From an uncultured Lachnospiraceae bacterium (GTDB lineage: Bacteria; Bacillota; Clostridia; Lachnospirales; Lachnospiraceae): 64,000 nucleotides of DNA. Below the pieces are notes generated by a model. That model searched no databases. It saw only the letters and a list, made by a program, of their open reading frames with translations, and was not told where the DNA came from. The translations under genes and the position numbers were made by a program. The DNA lies in NCBI GenBank assembly GCA_944384125.1, contig CALWSF010000002.1, positions 1 to 64,000 of the forward strand, written 5' to 3'. This document shows, piece after piece, positions 33,289 to 42,361 of this stretch (its first letter is position 1; every line of letters starts with the position of its first letter).

Positions 33289-33852
33289 TTATCCATAATC
33301 ATCCATAATCTGCAGATGCCAGAAGGAACGGCAGGGGCCCTCCCCTGCGTTTCGCATGGTATGATATATGTTGGGTTTGATGTAAATGGAATCTCCGGGT
33401 TCAAGAATATAGACAGTTCCTTCCAGGTTGATTTCCAGCCGTCCCTCAAGCACAACGCCTGCTTCCGCATAAGGATGCAGACCCCAGGACGGCGGCGTAT
33501 CGCTGCTGCCCGGTGCATAGGTGGAGTACTCATAAATGCCCCGTTTTTTTCCAAAATCCATCCGGCGGATTTCAAGGTTGTATTCATCATAATTGAAAAC
33601 CTTATGTTCGTCACGGCGGATCACAGTCCGCTCCTCCAGAGAGGGACTCAGAAGATCCCTGACAGAGACTCCCAGCGCAACACAGATACGCTGCAGATTG
33701 TTAAGAGTCGGACTGGCCTGATTGCGCTCCAGGTTGCTCAGATATCCGACAGAAAGATTGGTAAACTGAGAAAGCTTCTGAATAGTAATTGATTTACTTT
33801 TCCGTATCTCCTTAATGCGCAGACCTATTTTATCAACGTCTTCAAATTCCAT
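33289..33852 (-). CDS. XRE-cupin transcriptional regulator
   Basis: A 187-residue regulator: an N-terminal XRE helix-turn-helix (IGLRIKEIRKSKSITIQKLS, VGYLSNLERNQASPTL) and a C-terminal cupin that would sense a small ligand (YAEAGVVLEGRLEINLEGT, LEPGDSIYIKPNIYHTMRN). AAAGGAG lies 6 bases before ATG 33852, which overlaps the end of the upstream aminotransferase gene by 11 bp. It is likely coupled to that gene and may control it; an inverted repeat in their promoter (35100-35117) is a candidate site. Confidence 0.9.
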   Translation of the reverse strand: MEFEDVDKIGLRIKEIRKSKSITIQKLSQFTNLSVGYLSNLERNQASPTLNNLQRICVALGVSVRDLLSPSLEERTVIRRDEHKVFNYDEYNLEIRRMDFGKKRGIYEYSTYAPGSSDTPPSWGLHPYAEAGVVLEGRLEINLEGTVYILEPGDSIYIKPNIYHTMRNAGEGPCRSFWHLQIMDDYG

Positions 33853-35056
33853 ACTGTTCTCCTTTCTCTGCCGTTTTATTTTTCTGGCTGTCCCATGCGT
33901 CGCCAATTCGTGAAAGAGCCTCTTTGATTACACTTCTCGGGCTTCCAAGATTAAAACGCATGAATCCGCTGCCAAAACTTCCTGAATGAACTCCGGGATC
34001 AAGCCATACATGGGCTTTCTGAGAAAAGAAATGTTCCAGTTCATCATCTGACATATTCATACTGCGGCAGTCAAGCCAGGCCAGGTAAGTGCCCTCCGGT
34101 TCAATAAGTTTTATCTCAGGCATTCTTGTCTGTGTAAAATCACGAAGAAGTTCCAGATTGCCGTGCAGATAAGAAATCAGCTGTTCAAGCCATTCTGCGC
34201 CGTCACGATAGGCTGCTTCACATGCAATGAGTCCCATGCGGTTGATATTTTCCTGCCCGACATCCAGAAGAGCGGATGCAAAGCGTCTGCGCATTACCGG
34301 ATTGGGAATAAAGATGTTCGATGTCTGAAGTCCAGCCAGGTTAAATGTTTTGCTGGGGGCTGTGCAAATCATACAATGGGATGCGGCATCCTCAGAAAGG
34401 CTTGCGTAAGGCGTCTGTACATGACCGGGCCAGACAAAATCACCGTGAATCTCATCACTTATAACAAATACATTATATTTCAGACAGATTCTGCTCAGCG
34501 ATTCAAGCTCTTCTCTTGTCCAGACACGGCCTACGGGGTTGTGGGGATTGCAGAGAATCATAAGAGACGCATTATTTTCCACAATAGTTTTTTCAAGCTG
34601 CTCCAAGTCCATCTTATAATGACCGTCACGGAGCACAAGAGGATTGGCCGCCAGCTTACGGTTATTTCTCAGTATCGCTCTCTCAAACGGATGGTATACG
34701 GGGGGCTGAATAACAACCCCATCTCCTTCCTTTGTAAATGTGCGAAGTGCCATAGAAAGCGCGAATACGACACCGGGCGTACAGACAAGCCATTCATATT
34801 CCGGTGTCCAGTGAAAACGGCTGCTGTACCAGTTACACACTGCTCTGTAATATTTTTCATCCGCTTTTGTATATCCGAAAACACCATGACTCACAGCATT
34901 CTCAAGTGCCTTTCTTACGCCTTCCGGAGACTGAAAATCCATATCCGCCACCCAGAGGGGAAGAACATCATCGGGTTTATTGTATTCTTTTTTAAAATCA
35001 TGTTTGATTGACCAAGTATTGTTGCGATTAATCAGTTTATCAAAATTATACTGCAT
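33842..35056 (-). CDS. MalY/PatB-type PLP aminotransferase or C-S lyase
   Basis: A 404-residue fold-type I PLP enzyme of the MalY/PatB group, usually cystathionine beta-lyases. LPLWVADMDFQSP near residue 35 is the group signature; CNPHNPVGRVWTREEL, SDEIHGDFVW and APSKTFNLAGLQTSN with the PLP lysine follow. It would release homocysteine or H2S from sulfur amino acids. Its own promoter is at 35092-35120 and the XRE-cupin gene follows with overlap. Aminotransferase activity cannot be excluded. Confidence 0.9.
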   Translation of the reverse strand: MQYNFDKLINRNNTWSIKHDFKKEYNKPDDVLPLWVADMDFQSPEGVRKALENAVSHGVFGYTKADEKYYRAVCNWYSSRFHWTPEYEWLVCTPGVVFALSMALRTFTKEGDGVVIQPPVYHPFERAILRNNRKLAANPLVLRDGHYKMDLEQLEKTIVENNASLMILCNPHNPVGRVWTREELESLSRICLKYNVFVISDEIHGDFVWPGHVQTPYASLSEDAASHCMICTAPSKTFNLAGLQTSNIFIPNPVMRRRFASALLDVGQENINRMGLIACEAAYRDGAEWLEQLISYLHGNLELLRDFTQTRMPEIKLIEPEGTYLAWLDCRSMNMSDDELEHFFSQKAHVWLDPGVHSGSFGSGFMRFNLGSPRSVIKEALSRIGDAWDSQKNKTAEKGEQYGI

Positions 35057-35091
35057 GGCGTACCTGCCTTTCCCTGTTTGCTTTTGTCTAT

Positions 35092-35120
35092 ATTGTACAA
35101 CAGACAGCAGAGTCTGTCCA
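35092..35120 (-). promoter_or_regulatory. Promoter with inverted-repeat operator, lyase-regulator operon
   Basis: Minus strand TGGACA (35120-35115), 17 bases, TACAAT (35097-35092). ACAGAC (35100-35105) and GTCTGT (35112-35117) form an inverted repeat inside the spacer and touching the -35 box, placed for repression, possibly by the XRE-cupin protein. Confidence 0.5.
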
Positions 35121-35139
35121 CTATCTCACTGGCAGGGGC

Positions 35140-35195
35140 AATAAAACAGGCTGAAAACAAGGCGCTTTCTGTGTAAGCATTCTCTGTTTTCAGCC
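35140..35195 (-). terminator. Terminator ending the opp operon
   Basis: GGCTGAAAACA (35149-35159) pairs perfectly with TGTTTTCAGCC (35185-35195) over 11 bp. On the minus strand TGTTTTATT follows. It lies just after oppF and separates the importer from the lyase-regulator operon. Confidence 0.88.
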
Positions 35196-35213
35196 AGTTA
35201 TGTAAAAGACGGG

Positions 35214-36194
35214 TTAAAATTGACCTGCCCGGTGGCACGCCACGAAATGACCCGGTTTGAGTTCTCTCAAGGGAGGCAAACTGTTCCGGCACTCATCAGT
35301 TGCATACGGACAGCGCTCCGCAAACCGACAGCAGTCCTTCGGGTTGATGGGACTGGGGATTTCACCTTTTATCAGAATACGTTTCTTTTTGCGAACCAGC
35401 TTTGGATCTGCGACAGGAATCGAAGAAAGAAGTACCTGTGTGTATGGATGCATCGGGTTCTGATACAGTTCTTCTGAATCAGCAAATTCAACCATAGTCC
35501 CCAGATACATTACGATAACGCGATCAGAAATGTATTTTACAACACTCAGATCGTGGGCAATGAAAAGATAGGTAAGCCCCATCTCTTCCTGAAGCTTTTT
35601 AAGCATATTAAGCACCTGAGCCTGTATTGATACATCCAGGGCGGAAATCGGTTCATCGCAGATAACAAATTCCGGTTTTACAGCAAGAGCGCGGGCAATG
35701 CCGATCCTCTGTTTCTGGCCACCCGAAAATTCATGGGGAAATCTGGACATATGATCACGGTTGAGACCTACTTCTTTCAGGATTTCCTCTACTTTTTGAT
35801 CCACGTCTTTGTCTGTTGCGAGGCCATGCAGTTTCATTCCGGAACCCACAATATCCTTTACGGTCATCCTGGGATTCAGTGAGGAATGGGGATTCTGGAA
35901 AATCATCTGCACATTTTTTCGAAACTGCTTTTCCTCCTCCTTCGTATACGTAAAAATATCTTTACCCCTGTATTTGATCGTGCCTGACTCAGGTTTATAA
36001 AGCTTTACCAGGCAGCGGCCGGTTGTTGATTTGCCACAGCCGCTCTCTCCTACCAGTCCAAGTGTTTCACCTTTATAGATTGTAAAGTGGACATGATCCA
36101 CTGCCTTCAGTGTTTTTCCCCTGGCAATGTGAAAATACTGGCAAAGATCCGTCACTTCAAAAAGAGGTTCTCTCTGTTCTGCCGTTTTACTCAT
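35214..36194 (-). CDS. oppF: Peptide ABC importer ATPase, OppF/DppF type
   Basis: A 326-residue ATPase: Walker A GLVGESGCGKSTTGR, signature FSGGQKQRIGIARAL, Walker B VICDEPISALDVS, and the C-terminal oligopeptide-transporter extension with a Cys set (CCRFAERCPYATDEC) seen in Opp/Dpp ATPases, which may hold an Fe-S cluster. It works with OppD at the inner face of the permease. It overlaps oppD by 4 bp (ATGA) and ends the operon. Confidence 0.94.
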   Translation of the reverse strand: MSKTAEQREPLFEVTDLCQYFHIARGKTLKAVDHVHFTIYKGETLGLVGESGCGKSTTGRCLVKLYKPESGTIKYRGKDIFTYTKEEEKQFRKNVQMIFQNPHSSLNPRMTVKDIVGSGMKLHGLATDKDVDQKVEEILKEVGLNRDHMSRFPHEFSGGQKQRIGIARALAVKPEFVICDEPISALDVSIQAQVLNMLKKLQEEMGLTYLFIAHDLSVVKYISDRVIVMYLGTMVEFADSEELYQNPMHPYTQVLLSSIPVADPKLVRKKKRILIKGEIPSPINPKDCCRFAERCPYATDECRNSLPPLRELKPGHFVACHRAGQF

Positions 36195-37210
36195 TTCTGC
36201 ACCTCCATCCCTTTCATTACTGACACCTTTGGTGCATACTCATGCTGCAGCCAGCAGGCACAGATATGTTCTTCAGAAAGCCGATGGTCTTCAGGCTGTT
36301 CTTCACTGCAGATCGGCATGGCAAATTCGCAGCGGGCCGCAAAAGGACATCCTTTGGGAGGTGCGAACAGATCAGGCGGTGTTCCGTCAATCGGAACCAG
36401 CTTCTGCTCTTTGGATGTATCCAGTGTTGCGATTGATTTGATCAGGCCGGCAGTGTATGGGTGTGCTGTCTCATAAAAAATTTCATCAACCGTTCCCTTC
36501 TCGGCAATCTTCCCTCCGTACATAACGAGGACACGATCACACATCTTTGCAATAACACCCAGATCATGAGTAATAAGTATAATAGATGTCTGAAATTTAT
36601 CCCGAAGCTCCATTAACAGATCAAGAATCTGGGCTTCAATCGTCACATCAAGAGATGTAGTCGGCTCATCTGCAATAATAATACTGGGATTTCCGACCAG
36701 GGCAATCGCGATCATAACACGCTGCTTCATACCGCCTGAGAGTTCATGGGGGTACTGATGATAACGCCGTTCCGGTTCATTGATTCCCACGAGCCGGAGA
36801 ATTTCCAGAGCCCGTTCCTTTTTCTGCTTACGGGTCATATTTCCTTTTCCCACAAAAACTTCTTCAATCTGCTTTCCCACTGTCATGGTAGGATTCAGAG
36901 ATGTCATGGGGTCCTGAAAAATAAAACCGATTTCTGTTCCCCGGATTTTTCTCATTTCCTTATCCGTTTTTGTAATAATTTCCTCGCCGCGGTATTTTAT
37001 GGATCCGCCCTCAAAAAATCCCGGAGGTTCCGGATTGAGACGGAGAATACACTGGGATGTTACACTCTTGCCGCAGCCGCTCTCTCCCACAATTCCCAGA
37101 ATCTCTCCCTTTCGTACATTAAAGCTGACATCGCGGACAGACTTGACAACACCACCATAGGTGCGGAAGGAAAACTGAAGATTCTTTATCTCCAAAATAT
37201 TATTGTCCAT
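36191..37210 (-). CDS. oppD: Peptide ABC importer ATPase, OppD/DppD type
   Basis: A 339-residue ATPase: Walker A GIVGESGCGKSVTSQ, signature LSGGMKQRVMIAIAL, Walker B IIIADEPTTSLDVT, and the C-terminal Cys-containing extension (GCPFAARCEFAMPIC). Partner of OppF. A ribosome binding site GGAGGA precedes ATG 37210; 14 bp after oppC. Confidence 0.94.
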   Translation of the reverse strand: MDNNILEIKNLQFSFRTYGGVVKSVRDVSFNVRKGEILGIVGESGCGKSVTSQCILRLNPEPPGFFEGGSIKYRGEEIITKTDKEMRKIRGTEIGFIFQDPMTSLNPTMTVGKQIEEVFVGKGNMTRKQKKERALEILRLVGINEPERRYHQYPHELSGGMKQRVMIAIALVGNPSIIIADEPTTSLDVTIEAQILDLLMELRDKFQTSIILITHDLGVIAKMCDRVLVMYGGKIAEKGTVDEIFYETAHPYTAGLIKSIATLDTSKEQKLVPIDGTPPDLFAPPKGCPFAARCEFAMPICSEEQPEDHRLSEEHICACWLQHEYAPKVSVMKGMEVQK

Positions 37211-37224
37211 ATTGAAATCCTCCT

Positions 37225-38184
37225 CTATTCGGTGCCGCGAAGCCGCGGATCAAATGCATCCCTCAGTCCGTTGCCCAGCTGATTCAGCGCCAGGACGGTG
37301 GTACAGATAAAGAATGCCGGGACATACAGCATATGAGGTGCAACCTTAAGCATGCGTGTCCCCTCTTTGGCCAGGACTCCCCAGCTTGCCTGAGGCGGTG
37401 AAATACCGAGACCAATATAGCTTAAAAATGCCTCCTGGAATATGGCACTGGGTATAGCCATGGTAAGGTTTGTAATCAGAAGTCCCATGATATTGGGAAC
37501 AATCTCCCGCATGATAATGGTAAATACCGGCTCTCCCATCACACGGGCGGCAAGAACAAATTCCTGCTCTTTAAGGCGGTATACTTCTCCTCTCGTAAAG
37601 CGGCACGTTCCGGTCCAGCCAACTATTACCATAGCAATAATCAGACTCTGAACACCTGAACCCAGAACAACCATAACGAGGATACAGACAATGAGGGAAG
37701 GAATGCCATAGATTACATCTATAATCCGCATTACTATCATATCAAACTTGCCGCCGTAGTAGCCGCAGAAACCTCCTAAAACTGTTCCGATAATGGTATT
37801 CAGAGCAGCTGCCAGAAGTCCGATTGTAAGGGATACGCGTGCTCCCATCCAGACGCGGACCCACAGATCCCTTCCCAGAGAATCAGTCCCCAGCCAGTGC
37901 TCTGCTGAAAAGCTCTGACTCATGGCATATGCATCCTGCTGATCGAATCCATAGCGGCTGAACATCGGCGCAAAAACAGCAAGAAGGCCATACAAAATTA
38001 AAAGAATCAGGCTGACATATGCCGCCTTATTGCCGCGGATTCTCCGCCATGCTTCCTGCCAGAATGTAAGGCTGGGACGGGAAATGGATTCCATTTTTTC
38101 AAGATTTTTTCCAATAATTACAAACTGATCGCGCGTCAGATTTACACTGCGTGCCTCTGTCTGCTGATGTATGTTTTCACTCAT
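37225..38184 (-). CDS. oppC: Peptide ABC importer permease, OppC/DppC type
   Basis: A 319-residue permease with an N-terminal cytoplasmic tail, a first membrane segment (AAYVSLILLILYGLLAVFAP), the HWLGTDSLGRDLWVRV motif and the EAA-type loop REIVPNIMGLLI that contacts the ATPases. The start at 38184 lies 7 bp past oppB with AGGTGG upstream; an earlier in-frame ATG would run back into oppB. Confidence 0.93.
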   Translation of the reverse strand: MSENIHQQTEARSVNLTRDQFVIIGKNLEKMESISRPSLTFWQEAWRRIRGNKAAYVSLILLILYGLLAVFAPMFSRYGFDQQDAYAMSQSFSAEHWLGTDSLGRDLWVRVWMGARVSLTIGLLAAALNTIIGTVLGGFCGYYGGKFDMIVMRIIDVIYGIPSLIVCILVMVVLGSGVQSLIIAMVIVGWTGTCRFTRGEVYRLKEQEFVLAARVMGEPVFTIIMREIVPNIMGLLITNLTMAIPSAIFQEAFLSYIGLGISPPQASWGVLAKEGTRMLKVAPHMLYVPAFFICTTVLALNQLGNGLRDAFDPRLRGTE

Positions 38185-38191
38185 ATGCCAC

Positions 38192-39112
38192 CTACTTTCC
38201 GCCAATTCTGACTCTTGGATCGATAACACCGTAAAGAATATCTACAATCATATTGCAGAACACCAGGAAGGTGCCATAGAAAGCTGTCATGCCCAGAATC
38301 AGAGAGTAATCGTTATTCTGTACGCTCTCAACATAATATTTTCCCATACCGGGGATGGCAAAGAGAGACTCGATTACAAAAGTTCCTGTCAGAACCGCAG
38401 CCACCGTCGGGCCCAGAATGGTAACGACAGGCATGATGGCATTGCGGATCTGATGTTTCCAGGTTACACGGAATCTGGAGATTCCCTTGGAGCGGGCTGT
38501 TTTTATGTAATCCTGCTGAACCACCTCCAGCATGCTGGCTCTCATGATGCGTGAGACAGACGCCATCGTATAAAAACCTAGTCCAATGGACGGCAGAATT
38601 GTATAGGAAAAGCCCTTATACTGCGCGATCGGGAAAAGTCCCCACTTAATTGCGAAGAAATGCTGAAGCAGAGCACCCATAATAAAATCCGGTACGCTCG
38701 TTCCGAATACAGCGATAATAACAAAGATCAAATCTATTTTATTCCCTCTGTTCAGCGCTGAAATAATACCAAATACAAGGCCGAATGAGATGGCGAAACA
38801 GAGAGCTCGAATTCCAAGATCAGCAGAATATGGAAATGCGCCGGCCAGAAGATCATTTACTGTGCGGCTGGGATATTTGGTGGAGAAACCGAAGTTTCCG
38901 TGGATGAGATTTCCAAGATACGTGAGGTACTGCTCAAACATTGGCTTGTCAAAGCCATAATATGCACTCAGGTTTTCCCTCGCTGTGGCTGACAGCTTCG
39001 GATCGTTGAAAGGACCGCCCGGCATCAGCCTGGCCAGGAAAAACACGACCGATACGAGGACGAAGATCGTCACAATGGAGATTCCGACCCGTTTTAATAT
39101 GTATTTTGCCAT
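38192..39112 (-). CDS. oppB: Peptide ABC importer permease, OppB/DppB type
   Basis: A 306-residue permease: KRVGISIVTIFVLVSVVFFL first segment, FARLMPGGPF-like region, YGFDKPMFEQYLTYLGNLIHGNFG-type loop and the EAA loop KHQIRNAIMPVVTILGP. Six membrane segments. It pairs with OppC to form the channel. Separated from oppA by a strong hairpin. Confidence 0.93.
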   Translation of the reverse strand: MAKYILKRVGISIVTIFVLVSVVFFLARLMPGGPFNDPKLSATARENLSAYYGFDKPMFEQYLTYLGNLIHGNFGFSTKYPSRTVNDLLAGAFPYSADLGIRALCFAISFGLVFGIISALNRGNKIDLIFVIIAVFGTSVPDFIMGALLQHFFAIKWGLFPIAQYKGFSYTILPSIGLGFYTMASVSRIMRASMLEVVQQDYIKTARSKGISRFRVTWKHQIRNAIMPVVTILGPTVAAVLTGTFVIESLFAIPGMGKYYVESVQNNDYSLILGMTAFYGTFLVFCNMIVDILYGVIDPRVRIGGK

Positions 39113-39135
39113 AGGTTCATTCTCCTTTTATGTCG

Positions 39136-39178
39136 CTGCAGCCAGACCGCCCGCCTGAAACGAGCGGCCTGACTGCAG
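39136..39178 (-). other. Strong hairpin between oppA and oppB
   Basis: Arms 39136-39150 and 39164-39178 pair over 15 positions with two G-U pairs. No T-run. A second, 8-bp hairpin (39210-39217 with 39222-39229) overlaps the oppA stop codon. Such structures between a binding-protein gene and its permease usually raise the amount of binding protein by protecting its mRNA. Confidence 0.75.
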
Positions 39179-39224
39179 TAAGAGAGCCGTATATGTAACT
39201 TAAAGATTTAATAAGTCGATTGAC

Positions 39225-40907
39225 TTATTCTACAATATCAGCATACATATAGTCATAATTGAGTCCAATAAAGTATGCGCCCAGGTTCTGTACCCGATCG
39301 GAAACCATGTACTGAACTTCTCTCAGCTGAAGCGGAACAAGGGCACCATCCTCAAGAAGCGTTTTCTCAGCATTGAACAGATTATCCATTCTCTCTTTGC
39401 CTGTGGTTGTCTTGGAAGCATCCAGATACTGATCGTAAGCTTCGCTGTCATAGTTCAGATAATTATATCTGGATGTGCTGTACCAGAGTTCCAGGTAGCT
39501 GTACGGATCGGAGTAATCAGGAGCCCATCCGCTCATGATGATATCATAGTCATCGCTTCCGGGAACAAGCATGGAATTCTTGGTTGCATAGGGAACCATA
39601 TTAATTTCAATATTGATTCCGAGATTATTCTGCCACTGATTTGCTACAACTTCTGCTTCTTTCTTTGCATCATCAGTATCTGCCACAACAAGCTTGAAGG
39701 TAATCTCAGACGGATCAGACAGGCCCAGATCGGAAAGTGCGGTATCAAGATATTCCTTGGCCTTATCCATATCGCCCTGAAGCGGGAATGCCTCAAGCGG
39801 ATATTCTGTACCATACTCGTCTTCTACACCGCGTACCTGCGGAAGAACATAACGCAGATTCGGCTCATACAGACCATTGTGTGCAAGAAGATTATACTCC
39901 TCACGGTTGATGGCATAGTTCATGGCCAAGCGGAGGTTTTTGTTTGCAAGGTATGTATTTCTGTGATTTAATGCCGCATAATCATTTGCACCGCTGTAGT
40001 AGGAAAGCACCTGTCCTTCATACTGGGGAGCAAGCTCTGAGGGAACCTCAGCCAGATCCAGTTCACCGGCATCAAACATGGAAACAGCTGTTGTCTTATC
40101 TGCTACTGTAAGGAGTTCAACGCCATCCAGTTTGATCTTGTCGGCATCATAATAATTTTCGTTTTTCTTCATGACAAGCTTGCCTTCGCCGTATTCGGTT
40201 ACTACAAACGGGCCATTGTACACCTGCTTGTCGGCACCGCCTCCGAATTCAGCTCCGAACTGCTCCACTATATCCTGACGAACCGGCATAAATGCAGCCA
40301 TGCTAAGCATGCTGACAAAGTAATCTGCCGGATTTTCAAGTGTTATTTCCAGCGTAAAATCATCGATCGCTTTTACGCCCAGTTCATCAACAGGGACCTC
40401 CTCCGCACTGACAGCTGCACCATTTTTAAGAACAGCGCCCAGATAGCTTCCCGGGCAGGCGGCTGCAGGATCACAGAGACGTTTCATTCCATACTCGAAG
40501 TCGTGTGCGGTTACTGTCTGGCCGTCGCTCCATTTTGCATCCTGGCGAAGTGTAAATGTATAGACCAGTCCATCATCGCTTACCTCATAGCTTTCGGCTA
40601 CCGCCGGCTGCAGAGTACCCTGTACGTTGCGGTAAAGTCCGTCAAAAATATGGTAACATACTGTTGAGTCCGCAACAGCATTTGATTTGTTGGGATCGAT
40701 GGTAGCAATATCAATCGTATTGGAATACCGGAATATCTTTTCTCCGTTGGCTGCCGTACCTCCTGAAGTATCTCCTCCGGCTTCTTCGCCAGTCTCGGAA
40801 GCTGCGCCCTGAGTCTCTTCAACAGATGTGCTCGGGGTGGAACATCCGGCAGCTGAAAGCGTCATTACAGCGGCCATACACAATGCAATTAATTTTCTTT
40901 TTCTCAT
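39225..40907 (-). CDS. oppA: Peptide ABC importer binding lipoprotein, OppA type
   Basis: A 560-residue family-5 solute-binding lipoprotein: signal MRKRKLIALCMAAVMTLSAA with lipobox AAGC, a Ser/Gly/Glu linker, then the family motif TIDIATIDPNKSNAVAD, YTFTLRQDAKWSDGQTVTAH, and the domain hinge regions. It captures peptides outside the membrane. GGAGGG precedes ATG 40907. First importer gene after the M24 peptidase. Peptide length preference is unknown. Confidence 0.95.
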   Translation of the reverse strand: MRKRKLIALCMAAVMTLSAAGCSTPSTSVEETQGAASETGEEAGGDTSGGTAANGEKIFRYSNTIDIATIDPNKSNAVADSTVCYHIFDGLYRNVQGTLQPAVAESYEVSDDGLVYTFTLRQDAKWSDGQTVTAHDFEYGMKRLCDPAAACPGSYLGAVLKNGAAVSAEEVPVDELGVKAIDDFTLEITLENPADYFVSMLSMAAFMPVRQDIVEQFGAEFGGGADKQVYNGPFVVTEYGEGKLVMKKNENYYDADKIKLDGVELLTVADKTTAVSMFDAGELDLAEVPSELAPQYEGQVLSYYSGANDYAALNHRNTYLANKNLRLAMNYAINREEYNLLAHNGLYEPNLRYVLPQVRGVEDEYGTEYPLEAFPLQGDMDKAKEYLDTALSDLGLSDPSEITFKLVVADTDDAKKEAEVVANQWQNNLGINIEINMVPYATKNSMLVPGSDDYDIIMSGWAPDYSDPYSYLELWYSTSRYNYLNYDSEAYDQYLDASKTTTGKERMDNLFNAEKTLLEDGALVPLQLREVQYMVSDRVQNLGAYFIGLNYDYMYADIVE

Positions 40908-40924
40908 AACATCCCTCCTGAATC

Positions 40925-41986
40925 TTAAAGCTCAACAAGTTCCTTTGTAGCACTTATCAGGTTCTCATTTCCTGTCTCGGTAATCAGGAGCTGATCCTCA
41001 ATCCTGATTCCTCCCCATCCGGGAATGTAAATACCTGGTTCTACCGTCATAACGTTTCCGGCATGAATAATATCTTTTGATACCGGACTCATAAAGGGCA
41101 TTTCATGGACAAACAGTCCCACTCCATGTCCAATCCCCGTATAGTGGTAGGGAAAGTATTCGGTTCCTTCAATGGCTTTTGTGGAGCGCGCATATGCCTC
41201 CGATGCGGATGCTCCATCCCTCAGATAGTTCTCTACATCTGCTACCATCTGCTGTTCAAGACGGTAAATCTCCCTCTGCTTTTCCGTTGCACGGCCGACA
41301 ACAACTGTTCTTGTCATATCTGACATGTATCCGTGATACTGGCATCCATAATCCATCAGAACCAGATCGCCGTACTCAATGGACTTGGCGGATGGGATAC
41401 CGTGGAGAAGCGACGTCCTTGCACCGGAAATCAGAATGTTGCCATAGGGCTGTGTATCAGCTCCCTCCAGAACCATATATCTGCTCAGCTGAGCTGCAAG
41501 CTCTTTTTCTGTAATGCCCACCCGGATATCCTTTAATATCCGTTCAAAGGCACGTGAAGCTATATCACAGGATATGCGTGAGCAGGCAATCTCTTCAGGC
41601 CGCTTAATAGAACGGAATTTCTCAATAACTCCGTCTGCCGGAACAAGCTCCGCCTTTGAAGCTCCCTGGAACTCCTGATACTGTCTTACCGTAAGGTGTG
41701 TGTCCTCGAAACCAATTGTGCGGATACCGTGTTCGTCAGCCAGCGCAGCCAGAGCCTTCGCCACTGATCCATACTTGTCTCTCCAGTTTATGATTGTGTA
41801 ATCCGGACACTCATAGGATACCTGCTCTGTATACCTCGGATCTGTGATAAAGAACTTTTCTTTTTCCGTGATAAAAAGCCATGAATCCTCTCCCGTATAG
41901 TGGCTGACATACTTGACATTGACAGGGCGGCTGATAAACATGCCGTCCAGCTTTTCCTGCTGCATATAAGCAAATAACTGTTCCAT
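40925..41986 (-). CDS. M24 family aminopeptidase (Xaa-Pro type)
   Basis: A 353-residue pita-bread metallopeptidase. The N-terminal creatinase-like domain covers about residues 1-125. Dinuclear metal ligands are present: Asp in LMDYGCQYHGYMSDMTR (two Asp), His in TGIGHGVGLFVHE, Glu in MTVEPGIY and Glu in GIRIEDQLLIT. It would trim Xaa-Pro or other N-terminal residues from peptides in the cytoplasm. Being first in the opp operon, it probably processes the peptides brought in. Confidence 0.92.
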   Translation of the reverse strand: MEQLFAYMQQEKLDGMFISRPVNVKYVSHYTGEDSWLFITEKEKFFITDPRYTEQVSYECPDYTIINWRDKYGSVAKALAALADEHGIRTIGFEDTHLTVRQYQEFQGASKAELVPADGVIEKFRSIKRPEEIACSRISCDIASRAFERILKDIRVGITEKELAAQLSRYMVLEGADTQPYGNILISGARTSLLHGIPSAKSIEYGDLVLMDYGCQYHGYMSDMTRTVVVGRATEKQREIYRLEQQMVADVENYLRDGASASEAYARSTKAIEGTEYFPYHYTGIGHGVGLFVHEMPFMSPVSKDIIHAGNVMTVEPGIYIPGWGGIRIEDQLLITETGNENLISATKELVEL

Positions 41987-42119
41987 TCTTATTTTACCCT
42001 CCCAATGTATATTATTAAGATTTTTCCCGGGATATCCGGGAATTTGAATACTGTAAACCGCTGTTATTTTATACAGTGTACGGTTTAAATGATTACCTTT
42101 ATTACTGACTCACAACGAC

Positions 42120-42148
42120 ATTATACAGTATTTAGCGGAAAAAGACAA
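42120..42148 (-). promoter_or_regulatory. Promoter of the peptidase-opp operon
   Basis: Minus strand TTGTCT (42148-42143), 17 bases, TATAAT (42125-42120). The transcript would have a leader of about 125 bases before the M24 peptidase start. Confidence 0.75.
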
Positions 42149-42242
42149 GAATTTTTCTGTAAATTGAGAGTATTATTGTTTGAAAACACAAAATTTCACA
42201 TTTGTGAATGAATTTCTATTAAATGCTGAAAAAAATACAAAC

Positions 42243-42264
42243 AAAAAAATGCTCCAGAAGGAGC
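42243..42264 (-). terminator. Terminator after the small P-loop gene
   Basis: On the minus strand GCTCC-TTCT-GGAGC is followed by ATTTTTTT. An upstream segment (AAATGCTTCAG, near 42308) could pair instead with CTGGAGCATTT, giving a longer alternative stem ending at the same T-run. Confidence 0.85.
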
Positions 42265-42361
42265 AGGCCAGAGTGAACGTTTTTCATTCTCCGTTCTGCC
42301 GGTTCTGAAGCATTTATATTACCGATAGCACCCTAAAATGTATGGGTATCTGTAAATTGGT

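Larger units (their letters stand above)
41987..42361 (-). other. 375-bp gap: opp operon leader and upstream elements
   Basis: It holds, in minus-strand order: the terminator of the P-loop gene (42243-42264), a 14-bp palindrome TTCACATTTGTGAA (42195-42208), the opp promoter (42120-42148), and an untranslated leader with two hairpins: CGGTTTA/TAAACCG around 42054-42090 and TTCCCGG/CCGGGAA at 42024-42042. No coding region is supported. Confidence 0.7.

Noticed and set aside
42195-42208. Rex- or Crp-type binding site
   Set aside because: Half-site order is reversed (TTCACA then TGTGAA, with a 2-base centre), which does not fit either consensus. Kept only as an unassigned palindrome.
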